Source: CAZMVY01 sp964617875
GTDB lineage: Bacteria; Planctomycetota; Phycisphaerae; UBA1845; PWPN01
Assembly (NCBI GenBank): GCA_964617875.1
Contig: CAZUAI010000096.1
Span: 1 to 19,814 of the forward strand
DNA length: 19,814 nt
Direction of reading: 5' to 3'
The position numbers and the translations under genes were made by a program. Below the pieces are notes generated by a model. It did not search any database. It was not told the DNA's origin and saw only the letters and a list, made by a program, of their open reading frames with translations. Positions 1-9,583 of this stretch are shown piece after piece (position 1 is the stretch's first letter; each line of letters begins with the position of its first letter).

Positions 1-1
1 C

Positions 2-670
2 ATCCGTACGATCTTCGCTCGTGCGAGGTGCGGATTATGCAACTTGGGGGTCAAGTCGCGGCGACGCCCCGATCACCCGGATCATCCCCAACTTGCCCAA
101 ATCGTGCAGGCTGCCGAAACGGCCGGGAAGCTTGCTCATCAACTCCTCGTCTACGCAAAAGGCGGCAAGATTCTTCCTCGACTCGTCAAGTTCAACGACG
201 TGGTCAACCGCTCGATCAGTCTGGTCAGGCCGATTGCGCCCGAAAATGTGCAGGTGGAATGCCAGATCGCCGATGACCTCGGGCATGTCGAATGCGACAT
301 GGCTCAAGTGGAGCAGGTGATCCTGAATCTGTGCAGAAACGCCTTCGATGCCATGCCCCAGGGTGGCCGGCTGCGGCTACGGGCGGCGAAGATATCACTG
401 ACGCAGCGACTCGAAGACGCTCACCCGCCGTTGCCGCCGGGTGATTACGTATGCGTCGAGGTCGAGGATACAGGGATGGGGATGGACCCCCAGACGGCCA
501 GTCGAGTATTCGACCCGTTCTTCACGACCAAGCCCAACGGGTATGGCCTTGGGCTGGCGGCGGCGTGGGGTACGATGAAGAGCCATGGGGGGTCGATCGC
601 GTTGACGACAGGGCCAGGGCAGGGATCGACGTTTCGGATCTGGTTGCCGCGGGCGAAGATCGGGGGCTGA
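2..670 (+). CDS. Sensor histidine kinase, C-terminal part (5' end outside window)
   Basis: This is the ATP-binding half of a two-component sensor histidine kinase, which phosphorylates a conserved His and passes the phosphate to a response regulator. The frame is open to the left edge, so the gene is cut; an internal TTG at 44 is possible but would remove needed sequence. Seen in order: the second dimerisation helix (around 89-160, LAHQLLVYAKGG), the N-box around 311-350 (QVILNLCRNAFDAM), the G1 box DTGMGM at 467-484, the F-box FDPFFTTK just after it, the G2 box GYGLGL at 539-556, and the closing GSTFRIWLP. The phosphoaccepting H-box (usually H-[DE]-FNN) should lie at or just before the window start and is not visible. 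No sensor domain or receiver domain is seen here. A PilZ gene follows 62 nt downstream on the same strand. Domain assignment is firm; the signal and partner are unknown. Confidence 0.85.
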   Translation: MRTIFARARCGLCNLGVKSRRRPDHPDHPQLAQIVQAAETAGKLAHQLLVYAKGGKILPRLVKFNDVVNRSISLVRPIAPENVQVECQIADDLGHVECDMAQVEQVILNLCRNAFDAMPQGGRLRLRAAKISLTQRLEDAHPPLPPGDYVCVEVEDTGMGMDPQTASRVFDPFFTTKPNGYGLGLAAAWGTMKSHGGSIALTTGPGQGSTFRIWLPRAKIGG

Positions 671-732
671 GTACTCGGGCCGCGGGCCGGCGCCAAACGC
701 CGCCGCGAGGCAAAAAGGAGGTTCGCGAACCG

Positions 733-1095
733 ATGGCACCCAAACCGAAGCAGCGTTCGGCGCGAGCCAAGACGCCGGCCGACGCCAACGAGGTGTACAG
801 ACTATGGCAGAGCCTGCGCGATCCTGAAGAAGCGACAGCCGAGCATCGGCGCAGAGAACCGAGGCGCATCCCGCCGCCGGGGCTTTCCGTGAGTCTGCGC
901 GTCGGCGACAAGCTCATGCGGGCCAGCGTCCTGAACGTTGGGCAGAACGGCCTCGGACTGTTTGCCAAGATGGAGATTCCGGACCGCACGACCGTTCAGT
1001 TCCGGCTTAGCGACAAGGGTGAATGGCTGGACGGCCGGGTCGTCCACAGCACCAGTACGGTCGGTGGTTATAAGATCGGTCTTGAGCCGGTGTGA
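733..1095 (+). CDS. PilZ-domain protein (putative c-di-GMP receptor)
   Basis: This small soluble protein of 120 residues looks like a single PilZ domain after a charged N-terminal leader of about 35 residues. PilZ domains bind cyclic di-GMP through an RxxxR motif followed by [DN]-x-S-x-x-G. Here an Arg-rich RRREPRR stretch sits near residues 39-45, and NVGQNG follows near residues 70-75, so the usual Ser is replaced by Gly. The later strands (GEWLDGRVVHS and GGYKIGLEPV) fit the PilZ beta-barrel end. The ATG at 733 was chosen because an AAGGAG lies at 715-720 and the upstream part of the frame overlaps the kinase gene. It lies 62 nt after the kinase and 43 nt before the lipoprotein gene, so the three may be co-transcribed. 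Ligand binding is an inference and is weakened by the Ser-to-Gly change. Confidence 0.75.
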   Translation: MAPKPKQRSARAKTPADANEVYRLWQSLRDPEEATAEHRRREPRRIPPPGLSVSLRVGDKLMRASVLNVGQNGLGLFAKMEIPDRTTVQFRLSDKGEWLDGRVVHSTSTVGGYKIGLEPV

Positions 1096-1138
1096 TGGCC
1101 GGCTTGACGGCCATCGGTTTCCGCATACGATTCGGGGC

Positions 1139-1795
1139 ATGCTCCGCCGACCTGCCATACTGCTTTTTCCCCTTGCCGCGATCTGCCTCGGTTGCCGCGA
1201 ACCGGGACCGCCGTCCGGGCCGACGGTCGCCCGCATCTCCGCCGAGGATGAGATGTCGTTTGATCGGCTGTGGGAATCCGCCGCGGACGTGCTCCGTGCG
1301 CACCAGTTTGTCCCCGACCGTCAGGACCGGCAGGCCCGCGTGATCACCACATTGCCTTACACCTCCCCGCAGTGGTTCGAGTTCTGGCAGCCCTTCCCGA
1401 CGAGCAATTTCGGCCGGGCCGAGGCAAACGTCCAGACCGTCCGCCGCCAGGTGGAGATCCAGTTCAAGCCGGTCGAACGTCCGGCCGAGTACGAGATGAG
1501 CGTTCGCGTGGACATCGAGAGATATTGCCTTCTCGAACGCCAGGCAACGAGCGCGGCATCGGCCTTTCAGGTGTTCGGCGCCAAGCTGCCGACCGTCGAG
1601 GGCCGGCAGGAATCGCGGCAGTCGGGCGCCTACTGGGAGCCTCTGGGCCGCGACGAGAAGATGGAATCGGCCCTGCTTGACCGCATTCTGCGCCGCTACG
1701 GCGGCGAGGGCTACCGCGTTTTCGAGGCCGCCGAGCCACCGACGACACAGGCATCCGCGACCCCCGGTGACCGTCTCTCGGCGGGTGCCCGGTGA
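1139..1795 (+). CDS. Predicted lipoprotein of unknown function
   Basis: I do not recognise the family. The 218-residue product begins with a short Arg-containing n-region and a hydrophobic core, then AICLGC with a Cys at about residue 19. This resembles a lipoprotein signal peptide, although the -3 residue (Cys) is not ideal. The mature part is mixed and soluble, with aromatic-rich stretches such as SPQWFEFWQPFP near residues 80-90 and a Pro/Thr/Ala-rich C-terminus. There are no membrane segments after the signal. The ATG at 1139 gives the signal peptide directly; starts further upstream run into the PilZ gene. Only a weak GGGG precedes the start. It is on the same strand as and close behind the PilZ gene. 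It is probably an envelope-anchored protein; the function is unknown. Confidence 0.65.
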   Translation: MLRRPAILLFPLAAICLGCREPGPPSGPTVARISAEDEMSFDRLWESAADVLRAHQFVPDRQDRQARVITTLPYTSPQWFEFWQPFPTSNFGRAEANVQTVRRQVEIQFKPVERPAEYEMSVRVDIERYCLLERQATSAASAFQVFGAKLPTVEGRQESRQSGAYWEPLGRDEKMESALLDRILRRYGGEGYRVFEAAEPPTTQASATPGDRLSAGAR

Positions 1796-1926
1796 TTCAG
1801 GATCCGTGTTCGTGTTGCGCGCTCCGTCTTCACCGTCCTGGCCGGCGATTGGAGCCTCAAGAAGGCCGCTTCGCCGGGGGTGCAGTATTGGCGATTAGTG
1901 AAGTCGTGATTGTGCCGACCCCCGCC

Positions 1927-1955
1927 TTGACCTCAAGGGCCCGAGACGCGATACT
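1927..1955 (+). promoter_or_regulatory. Candidate sigma70-type promoter for rplU
   Basis: TTGACC (1927-1932, five of six matches to TTGACA) is separated by 17 nt from GATACT (1950-1955, four of six matches to TATAAT). Transcription would begin about 30 nt before the rplU start, leaving a short leader. It lies in the only non-coding stretch (1796-1993) between the lipoprotein gene and rplU. This is a pattern match only. Confidence 0.4.
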
Positions 1956-1993
1956 GGCCGTTTTGAATGGCCTGAAGGACTTGGAGCGAAAAC

Positions 1994-2308
1994 GTGTACG
2001 CGATCTTTGAGGACGGCGGTCGGCAGTATCGGGTGCAGGAGGGGGACACCATCCGGGTGGACCTGCGAAACCTGGCAGACGGACAGGAGCGGGTCGAGTT
2101 CGAACAGGTGCTCCTGGTGGGCGAAGGGGCCGGCGTGAAGGTGGGCCAACCCTACGTCAGCGGCGCCAAGATCGTCGCCCGCATAAAGGGCGAGGTCAAA
2201 GGCGAGAAGGTCGTCGGCGTTGTGTTCCGCCGTCGCAAGCGCGTGAACGTCAAGCGGGGCCATCGGCAGCGGCACCTTGATGTGACGGTCGAGCAGATCG
2301 TAGGCTGA
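1994..2308 (+). CDS. rplU: 50S ribosomal protein L21
   Basis: L21 is a large-subunit ribosomal protein that binds 23S rRNA. The 104-residue product has the family's usual length (about 103) and its hallmark N-terminus, YAIFEDGGRQYRVQEGD. The middle has the VLLVG strand and the C-terminus carries the basic RRRKRVNVKRGHRQR segment that contacts rRNA, ending in VEQIVG. The start is GTG at 1994 with GGAG at 1983-1986 upstream. In many bacteria rpmA (L27) follows rplU directly; here the next gene is convergent and no L27 is seen in the window. A candidate promoter lies at 1927-1955. Confidence 0.95.
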   Translation: MYAIFEDGGRQYRVQEGDTIRVDLRNLADGQERVEFEQVLLVGEGAGVKVGQPYVSGAKIVARIKGEVKGEKVVGVVFRRRKRVNVKRGHRQRHLDVTVEQIVG

Positions 2309-2309
2309 C

Positions 2310-2331
2310 ACCGCTTCCAGTTTGCGGTTTT
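2310..2331 (+). terminator. Weak candidate terminator after rplU
   Basis: Directly after the rplU stop, ACCGC (2310-2314) can pair with GCGGT (2324-2328) across a 9-nt loop, and a run of four T follows (2328-2331). The stem is only 5 bp, so this is a weak intrinsic terminator candidate. Confidence 0.35.
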
Positions 2332-2356
2332 CCAACCAACGCAAGTCGTCTTTGCC

Positions 2357-2376
2357 ATCCGGAAGCGACGCCGGAT
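2357..2376. other. Perfect 6-bp hairpin between convergent genes
   Basis: ATCCGG (2357-2362) and CCGGAT (2371-2376) flank an 8-nt loop between the convergent ends of rplU and the ptsN-like gene. It could act on transcripts from either strand, but there is no proper T-run on either side. Its role as a terminator is only a guess. Confidence 0.3.
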
Positions 2377-2417
2377 TCCTTGCGCGCCGCATCGGGCAGA
2401 CAGGTCGGTGGAGCGGC

Positions 2418-2873
2418 CTACATGTCGTGATCCACGATGACCGCGTAGAGTTCGTCAGCCGTATTGGCGCGTAGGATCGCCCCCCGGAACGAATCCGTCA
2501 GCATGAGTCGGCTGATGCGGGCGAGGGCCTGAATATGCGGCCCGTTCTGATCAACGGGGCTTGCGAGCAGCGTGACGACCTCGACGGGCCGGCCGTCGAT
2601 GCTGCTGAAGTCAATCGGGCTCGCGGGCCGGCCGACCGCCATGGCCAGCCGCTCGCAGCCGGCGGCCTTGCCGTGCGGCACGGCCAGGCCACAGCCGATG
2701 CCCGTGGAACGCACGTGTTCGCGGGCCATCACGGAGCTTAACAGGGCGTCGCGGTTGCTGACCTGCCCGCTCTTGACGAGCAGATCGACGAGTTCCTCGA
2801 TGGCGCCGTCGCGGTCGTGCGCCTCAAGCGGCACCCGCACACAGGAACGGAGGAGAATGTCGGACAGTTTCAT
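2418..2873 (-). CDS. ptsN: PTS EIIA-type phosphocarrier (PtsN/fructose EIIA family)
   Basis: The 151-residue product matches the EIIA domain of the fructose/nitrogen PTS family, which carries a phosphate on a His and usually regulates rather than transports when it stands alone. The N-terminus MKLSDILLRSCVRVPL fits the family, and the active-site motif GIGCGLAVPHGK places the phosphorylatable His at residue 67. The C-terminal LARISRLMLTDSFRGAI also fits. The ATG at 2873 was chosen over an in-frame ATG at 2912 because the family normally starts at MKL; an AGGGGG stretch lies about 12 nt upstream of it. No EIIB or EIIC domain is attached. The gene lies 83 nt downstream of nuoN on the same strand and may be read through from the nuo operon. 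Family is clear; its exact role (nitrogen-type regulation or other) is not. Confidence 0.85.
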   Translation of the reverse strand: MKLSDILLRSCVRVPLEAHDRDGAIEELVDLLVKSGQVSNRDALLSSVMAREHVRSTGIGCGLAVPHGKAAGCERLAMAVGRPASPIDFSSIDGRPVEVVTLLASPVDQNGPHIQALARISRLMLTDSFRGAILRANTADELYAVIVDHDM

Positions 2874-2956
2874 GCCGGCGTCGGCCCCCTGGGGACGAAA
2901 ACGGGGGATCATAGCAACTTTGTACCGGCATCACAAATGAGGCAACAACACGAACG

Positions 2957-4531
2957 CTACGACTCCGCCCGCCCCGCGTTCGGCGGCGCCGCGGGCGCGG
3001 AATCGGGCGGCGGCTGCACCGGAAGGGTCCGGCGAACGTCGCTCGTCGCATGGCCGGCGAGCCAGAAGAGGTCGCGCGGCCAGAGGCCCAGGGCCACGGA
3101 CGATGTTGCGCACATGGCCACGACGAACGCAAGCGTCCGATAAGGGAGGACCGCCGTGGTCTCGCGCGGGCTGCGAAGGTAGCAGGTCCCGATGATCCGC
3201 AGGTAGTAGGCGGCGGCGACGGCGGAGTTCAGCACGCCGACCACGGCCAGCACGATCATGGCCGACCGATGCGGATCGCCCGGGGCCAGCGAAAGGGCGC
3301 CGATGATGACATAGAGTTTTGCGAAGAAGCCGACGGTCGGCGGCATGCCCATCAGGCTGAAGAGGCAGATCGCCAGCGCAAGGGCGGCACCGGGCTGGGC
3401 CCGTGCGAGGCCGGAGAGATCGTCGAGTTCCTCCACAGGCCGCGACTCGACCCGCAGATAGGCCAGCACGGCGAACGCACCGAGATTGGCCAGCCCGTAG
3501 GCGACGACGTAGAAGAGCACGGCCGACCATCCGTCCCGCATCGGCGTGTCGCCAAGAACCGGCCCGACAAGGATGCCGATCAGCATGTAGCCGGAATGGG
3601 CGATGCTGGAGCAGGCGAGGATCCGCTTCACGTTGGTCTGCACGAGGGCGACGCAGTTCCCGACCGTCATGGTCGCCGCCGCAAGCCCCCACAGGACCCA
3701 GAAGACGGCGTTCGGGCAGGACCACGACACATCGCCCGCCGTGTCCGGCGGCACCGGCGTCAGCAGGCCGAGCAGCCGGATAATCGCGACGAATCCGGCG
3801 AGCTTGGGAAAGAAGCCGAGCAGACCGGTGACCGGCGGTGCCGCGCCCTGGTAGACGTCGGGGGCGTAGACATGGAGGGGGACGGCCGCAATCTTGTACG
3901 CCAGACCTCCCAGCGCCAGGATCAGGCCCACCATCGCATAAGGGTTTTCGACGCCGAGGCTGCCGGTGCTCGCCGACAACCGCATGGTGCCGCAGGCGCC
4001 ATAGAGGAAGCTGAGTCCGTAGGCGAGGACGGCGGCGGCCATCGCGCCGAGGAAGAAGTACTTGAGGCCCGCCTCCTGGGCGCGAATGTCGGAACTGCCG
4101 GCGGCCACGAGGGCGTACGTCGGCACGCTGGCCAGCTCGAGTGCGAGAAACAACGTGAGGAAATCGTCGGCTGCGGCGGTCAGCATCACACCGGCGAGCG
4201 CGAACAGTACCATGCCGAGATGCTCGCCCTGTTCGCCGTACTCGGGCAGATGCACATTCAGGAGCAGGACCAGCAGACCAACAGCCGGGGCGACGAGCCG
4301 AACGTAGAAACTCAGTGTGCCGACCGCAATGCCGGGCAGGCCGGGCGTGGGACCCCCCGCGGGGACGCCGGCGGCCCAACAGACCATGAGGGCCCCGGCG
4401 GTCGCCAGGACCCCGATCCACGGCGTTGCGCTCCTCACGTTGGGCGAACGCGCCAGCCCCGCCAGCAGCGTGAGCAAGGCGCCGACGACGAGCAGGATTT
4501 CCGGGGCCAGCAACGAGAAATAGTTGTTCAT
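2957..4531 (-). CDS. nuoN: NADH-quinone oxidoreductase subunit N
   Basis: NuoN is one of the three antiporter-like proton-pumping subunits of the complex I membrane arm. The 524-residue protein is almost entirely hydrophobic. It starts MNNYFSLLAPEILLVVGALL and carries the key Glu in FLTLFLALELASVPTYAL and the key Lys in GLAYKIAAVPLHVYAPDVYQ, followed by the conserved GAAPPVTGLLGFFPKLAG segment; these are the charged membrane residues of the family. The ATG at 4531 overlaps the nuoM stop by ATGA, indicating translational coupling. The frame stays open far upstream, but that is the antisense-like shadow of nuoM. The C-terminal 25 residues are Pro/Ala-rich. It is the last nuo gene; a ptsN-like gene follows. 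Confidence 0.96.
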   Translation of the reverse strand: MNNYFSLLAPEILLVVGALLTLLAGLARSPNVRSATPWIGVLATAGALMVCWAAGVPAGGPTPGLPGIAVGTLSFYVRLVAPAVGLLVLLLNVHLPEYGEQGEHLGMVLFALAGVMLTAAADDFLTLFLALELASVPTYALVAAGSSDIRAQEAGLKYFFLGAMAAAVLAYGLSFLYGACGTMRLSASTGSLGVENPYAMVGLILALGGLAYKIAAVPLHVYAPDVYQGAAPPVTGLLGFFPKLAGFVAIIRLLGLLTPVPPDTAGDVSWSCPNAVFWVLWGLAAATMTVGNCVALVQTNVKRILACSSIAHSGYMLIGILVGPVLGDTPMRDGWSAVLFYVVAYGLANLGAFAVLAYLRVESRPVEELDDLSGLARAQPGAALALAICLFSLMGMPPTVGFFAKLYVIIGALSLAPGDPHRSAMIVLAVVGVLNSAVAAAYYLRIIGTCYLRSPRETTAVLPYRTLAFVVAMCATSSVALGLWPRDLFWLAGHATSDVRRTLPVQPPPDSAPAAPPNAGRAES

Positions 4532-6438
4532 CGCCGTCGCTGTCCTCCGGGCACGTTCCGAGACGAAGTGGAATCGCTTGCGATCGGCGGGCTCTCCGGG
4601 ACGGCGAGGCCGCCGGCGGTTCCGGCCGCGCGGTTTCCCTGGGGCACAGGCAAGGGCACGGGGCGGCCCAGAGACTGCGCCACAAGACGCGGGCCCGCGA
4701 GCATCGAGCCGGCGTCTGCGCCGGGCTGCGTACCCGGCGATTCGGGCGGACGATCCGTGTCGGCATCCGGCTCCGTGCCGACGGCGTCGGTCGTCGGGGA
4801 CGCCGGCGAGGCGAGGACCCGGGGCAGCACGTGCGCGAGGATCTGGCCCCGCAGGGCCGGCTGCATCGACCGGATCATCGGTTTGGGCCAGAGGCCGATC
4901 ACGAGACAGGCGACCGCGATCGGGGCGAGGATGGCGATCTCGCGGCGGGTCAGATCGGGCTTGAGCCCGGTCGAGAGGTCGGGGGTGTCCGGCGGCGCGG
5001 TCACCGGGCCGAAGAGGACGCGCTGGCACATCCACAGCATGTAGACCGCGCTGAGAACCACACCGAGCGCGGCGAACGCGGCGTAGACAACGCCGAGCGG
5101 CCCCGCGGGATCGTTCGGGAATCGGGAACTCTGAGACGTGAACGTGCCGAGCAGGACGAGGAACTCGCTGACGAACCCGTTGAGGCCGGGCAGGCCGATG
5201 CTGCTGAAGGCGAAAAACACGAGGAAGCAGGCGAGCCAGGGCATCGGCCGGGCGAGACCGCCGATCTCGTCGATGTGCCGGGTGTGGTAGCGTTCGTAGA
5301 TCATGCCGACGACGAGAAACAGGGCGCCGGTGGAAAGCCCGTGATTGACCATGTACAGAAGCGAGCCGGTCAGGCCGGCCTCCTTCAGGCTGAACATGCC
5401 CAGAATGCAGAAACCGAGGTGAGAGACCGACGAATACGCGACGAGCTTCTTCACATCGGTCTGGACCCAGGCGACGAGGGCGCCGTAAACGATTCCGACG
5501 ATCGCGAGGGCCGCGATGAACGGCGCAAACTCGATGCCGGCCGCCGGCACGAGCGGCAGGCTCATGCGAAGGAAGCCGTAGGTTCCGAGCTTGAGCAGCA
5601 CGCCGGCCAGGAGGACGCTGCCGGCGGTGGGCGCCTCGGTGTGCGCGAGCGGCAGCCATGTATGAAAGGGGAACAGCGGAACCTTGATGGCGAAGCCGGC
5701 GGCGAGGGCCAGGAAGAGGCAGCGCTGCACGGACGAGTCGAGCCGGCGGCCGACGTCATAGAGGCGTTCCAGATCAAACGTGAAGGTGCGGGCCCCGGGA
5801 CCGCCGGCCTGATACGCCTCGAACGCAAGGTAGAGGATGGCGGCGAAGGTGAGCATGCTGCCCGCGATGGTGTACACGAAGAACTTGGCGGCCGCGCGGC
5901 GCTTTTCGTGGCCGCCCCAGATGCCGATGATGAAGTACAGGGGCACGAGGGTGAACTCGAAGAAGACGTAGAACAACAGCAGGTCCCGCGCGCAGAACAC
6001 GCCCAGCATGCCGGTCTCCAGCAGCAGCATCAGCAGGTAGTATTCCTTGACGCGTTCGCGGATCCCGGAGAAGCTGGCCCAGATGGCCAGCGGCGCGAGG
6101 AAGGCCGTCAGCACAACGAGCCAGGCGCTGATGCCGTCCAGCCCGACGTGGTAGGCGAGGTCGAGCGAGGGGAGCAGCTTCTGCCCGGCGACCCAGGGAA
6201 CGCGGACGACGAGGACGGTCCCGCCCGTCTGCCAGACGGGTCGTCCGTCCTGGCCCGTGGCATCCTGGAAGAGCCGCATCGCGGCGAACGTGAAGCCGAG
6301 CGTGGCGAAGGAGGCCAGCAGCGCGGCCCGGCGGATCTGATCGTGCGACCGCGCATTCATCAGGCCGATCATCACCGCGCCCGCGAGCGGGGCGAAGATG
6401 ATCACGGTCAGGATCCAGTTGTCGAGCATTCCGGGCAT
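4528..6438 (-). CDS. nuoM: NADH-quinone oxidoreductase subunit M with long C-terminal tail
   Basis: NuoM is a second antiporter-like proton-pumping subunit. The 636-residue product contains the family Glu in LLLFYVFFEFTLVPLYFI, the Lys in FAIKVPLFPFHTWLPLAH, and the SVLLAGVLLKLGTYGFLR and GLPGLNGFVSEFL segments. The family usually has about 500 residues; here the membrane core ends near residue 538 and is followed by a hydrophilic tail of about 98 residues rich in Pro, Ala, Gly and Ser that is unlike the rest. The start at 6438 gives MPGMLDNW; a second ATG at 6429 is possible. The start lies 4 nt after the nuoL stop, and the stop overlaps the nuoN start (ATGA). Confidence 0.96.
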   Translation of the reverse strand: MPGMLDNWILTVIIFAPLAGAVMIGLMNARSHDQIRRAALLASFATLGFTFAAMRLFQDATGQDGRPVWQTGGTVLVVRVPWVAGQKLLPSLDLAYHVGLDGISAWLVVLTAFLAPLAIWASFSGIRERVKEYYLLMLLLETGMLGVFCARDLLLFYVFFEFTLVPLYFIIGIWGGHEKRRAAAKFFVYTIAGSMLTFAAILYLAFEAYQAGGPGARTFTFDLERLYDVGRRLDSSVQRCLFLALAAGFAIKVPLFPFHTWLPLAHTEAPTAGSVLLAGVLLKLGTYGFLRMSLPLVPAAGIEFAPFIAALAIVGIVYGALVAWVQTDVKKLVAYSSVSHLGFCILGMFSLKEAGLTGSLLYMVNHGLSTGALFLVVGMIYERYHTRHIDEIGGLARPMPWLACFLVFFAFSSIGLPGLNGFVSEFLVLLGTFTSQSSRFPNDPAGPLGVVYAAFAALGVVLSAVYMLWMCQRVLFGPVTAPPDTPDLSTGLKPDLTRREIAILAPIAVACLVIGLWPKPMIRSMQPALRGQILAHVLPRVLASPASPTTDAVGTEPDADTDRPPESPGTQPGADAGSMLAGPRLVAQSLGRPVPLPVPQGNRAAGTAGGLAVPESPPIASDSTSSRNVPGGQRRR

Positions 6439-6442
6439 AGCG

Positions 6443-8455
<2,013 letters not shown>

Positions 8456-8479
8456 CGATTCACGCAGCCTCTCCGTACG

Positions 8480-8782
8480 TCATCCACGCAACGACCGCCA
8501 GGCCTCGGCGTCCAGCGTGCTCTTTCGGCGGAACAGGAGCACGATGAGGCCCAGCGCCAGACCCGCCTCGACGGCCGCCACCACCAGGAGGAACATCGCG
8601 AAAGCCTGCCCGTCGAGCTGCCCGTAAAACCGGCCGAAGGCAACGAAGTTCAACAACACGCCCTGGAACATGACCTCGGTCGAGAGGAACACGATGATCA
8701 GGTTCCGCCGCGACAGGAACCCGACGAGCCCCGTCGCGAAGAGCATCGCACCCAGGATCATGTAGCCGTGCAGGCCCGACAT
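8480..8782 (-). CDS. nuoK: NADH-quinone oxidoreductase subunit K
   Basis: NuoK is a small membrane-arm subunit of three helices. The 100-residue product has the exact family length. It shows the two conserved membrane Glu residues, one in IVFLSTEVMFQGVLLNFVAF and one in LLVVAAVEAGLALGLIVLLF, which form part of the proton channel in the family. The ATG at 8782 starts MSGLHGYMILGAML. It lies 24 nt after nuoJ and 24 nt before nuoL on the minus strand. Confidence 0.95.
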   Translation of the reverse strand: MSGLHGYMILGAMLFATGLVGFLSRRNLIIVFLSTEVMFQGVLLNFVAFGRFYGQLDGQAFAMFLLVVAAVEAGLALGLIVLLFRRKSTLDAEAWRSLRG

Positions 8783-8806
8783 TCGGCAGTTCCCTTCGTC
8801 CGCCGG

Positions 8807-9583
8807 TCAAAACGGCGGCACCTCGCGCCCGATCTGTCCGGGCGGTTTCAGCTCCGCATCCGGCGGGGTCACGTGCCCCGGCACGGACCGCCGCGCGATC
8901 CAGATCGCACCCACCATCGCCACGAGCAGCAGCACGCCGCCGACTTCCACGGCAACGGCATATTGCGTCAGCAAGACCCGGCCGAGTTCGCGGACGTTGC
9001 CCGCTTCCGCCGCCGCGGACGAGGGCGGCGCGGCGAACGTCCCCGGCGCGGCCGCCGGCTGATCCGCCAGGAGGCTGCCCACGCACGCGACCAGCAGGAA
9101 GGCAATGACCACCGCCGCGAGCGGTTCGCGGGCGCTCACGTCGCAGGCCGACGGCTCGTTCTGTTGTGCCAGCATGATGACGAACAGGTATGTGACGAGG
9201 ATCGCCCCGGCATAGATGATCACCAGGGCGGCCGCGAGGAACGGCGCATCGGCCAGCACGAGCAGCCCCGCGACGGCCAGCACGACCACGACGAAGTACA
9301 GGGCGCTGTAGACAGGCCGGGCGTGCGTCACCACGCGGGCCGCGCCGAACAGCGCCAGCATGCCGAACGCATAGAAGTAGAAGTCCCGTCCGCCGCTCCA
9401 ACCCGCACCGCGAACACCGAAGACGATCAGGCCCGCCGCCGCCCCCAGCATCAGCACGGCGGCCGCCCGCGGCGACCGGCGGCCGGGCGTCGGCATCGCC
9501 CCGCAGAGGCCGGCGGCCCCGACGGCGAACACGCCGTACAGGATGTAGAGCCAGGCTTCGGTCAATGCGTTCGTTTCTCCCAT
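8807..9583 (-). CDS. nuoJ: NADH-quinone oxidoreductase subunit J, extended N-terminus
   Basis: NuoJ is a membrane-arm subunit. The family core is seen at about residues 68-142: FYFYAFGMLALFGAARVV, then HARPVYSALYFVVVV, then IIYAGAILVTYLFVIML. The product has 258 residues against a usual 160-200. The extra length is an N-terminal stretch of about 65 residues with two hydrophobic segments and a loop between core helices rich in Ala/Pro. The C-terminus ends in a hydrophilic Pro-rich tail. The ATG at 9583 directly follows the nuoI stop (TAG-ATG, no gap), which supports this start despite the long N-terminus. Confidence 0.93.
   Translation of the reverse strand: MGETNALTEAWLYILYGVFAVGAAGLCGAMPTPGRRSPRAAAVLMLGAAAGLIVFGVRGAGWSGGRDFYFYAFGMLALFGAARVVTHARPVYSALYFVVVVLAVAGLLVLADAPFLAAALVIIYAGAILVTYLFVIMLAQQNEPSACDVSAREPLAAVVIAFLLVACVGSLLADQPAAAPGTFAAPPSSAAAEAGNVRELGRVLLTQYAVAVEVGGVLLLVAMVGAIWIARRSVPGHVTPPDAELKPPGQIGREVPPF

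Noticed and set aside
451..732. A longer N-terminus for the PilZ protein
   Set aside because: The upstream part overlaps the histidine kinase gene in another frame, and AAGGAG before 733 supports the shorter form.
4532..5659. A long N-terminal extension of nuoN
   Set aside because: The frame is open, but it covers nuoM in another frame and reads as Arg-rich low complexity; the ATGA overlap and MNNYFS start are clear.
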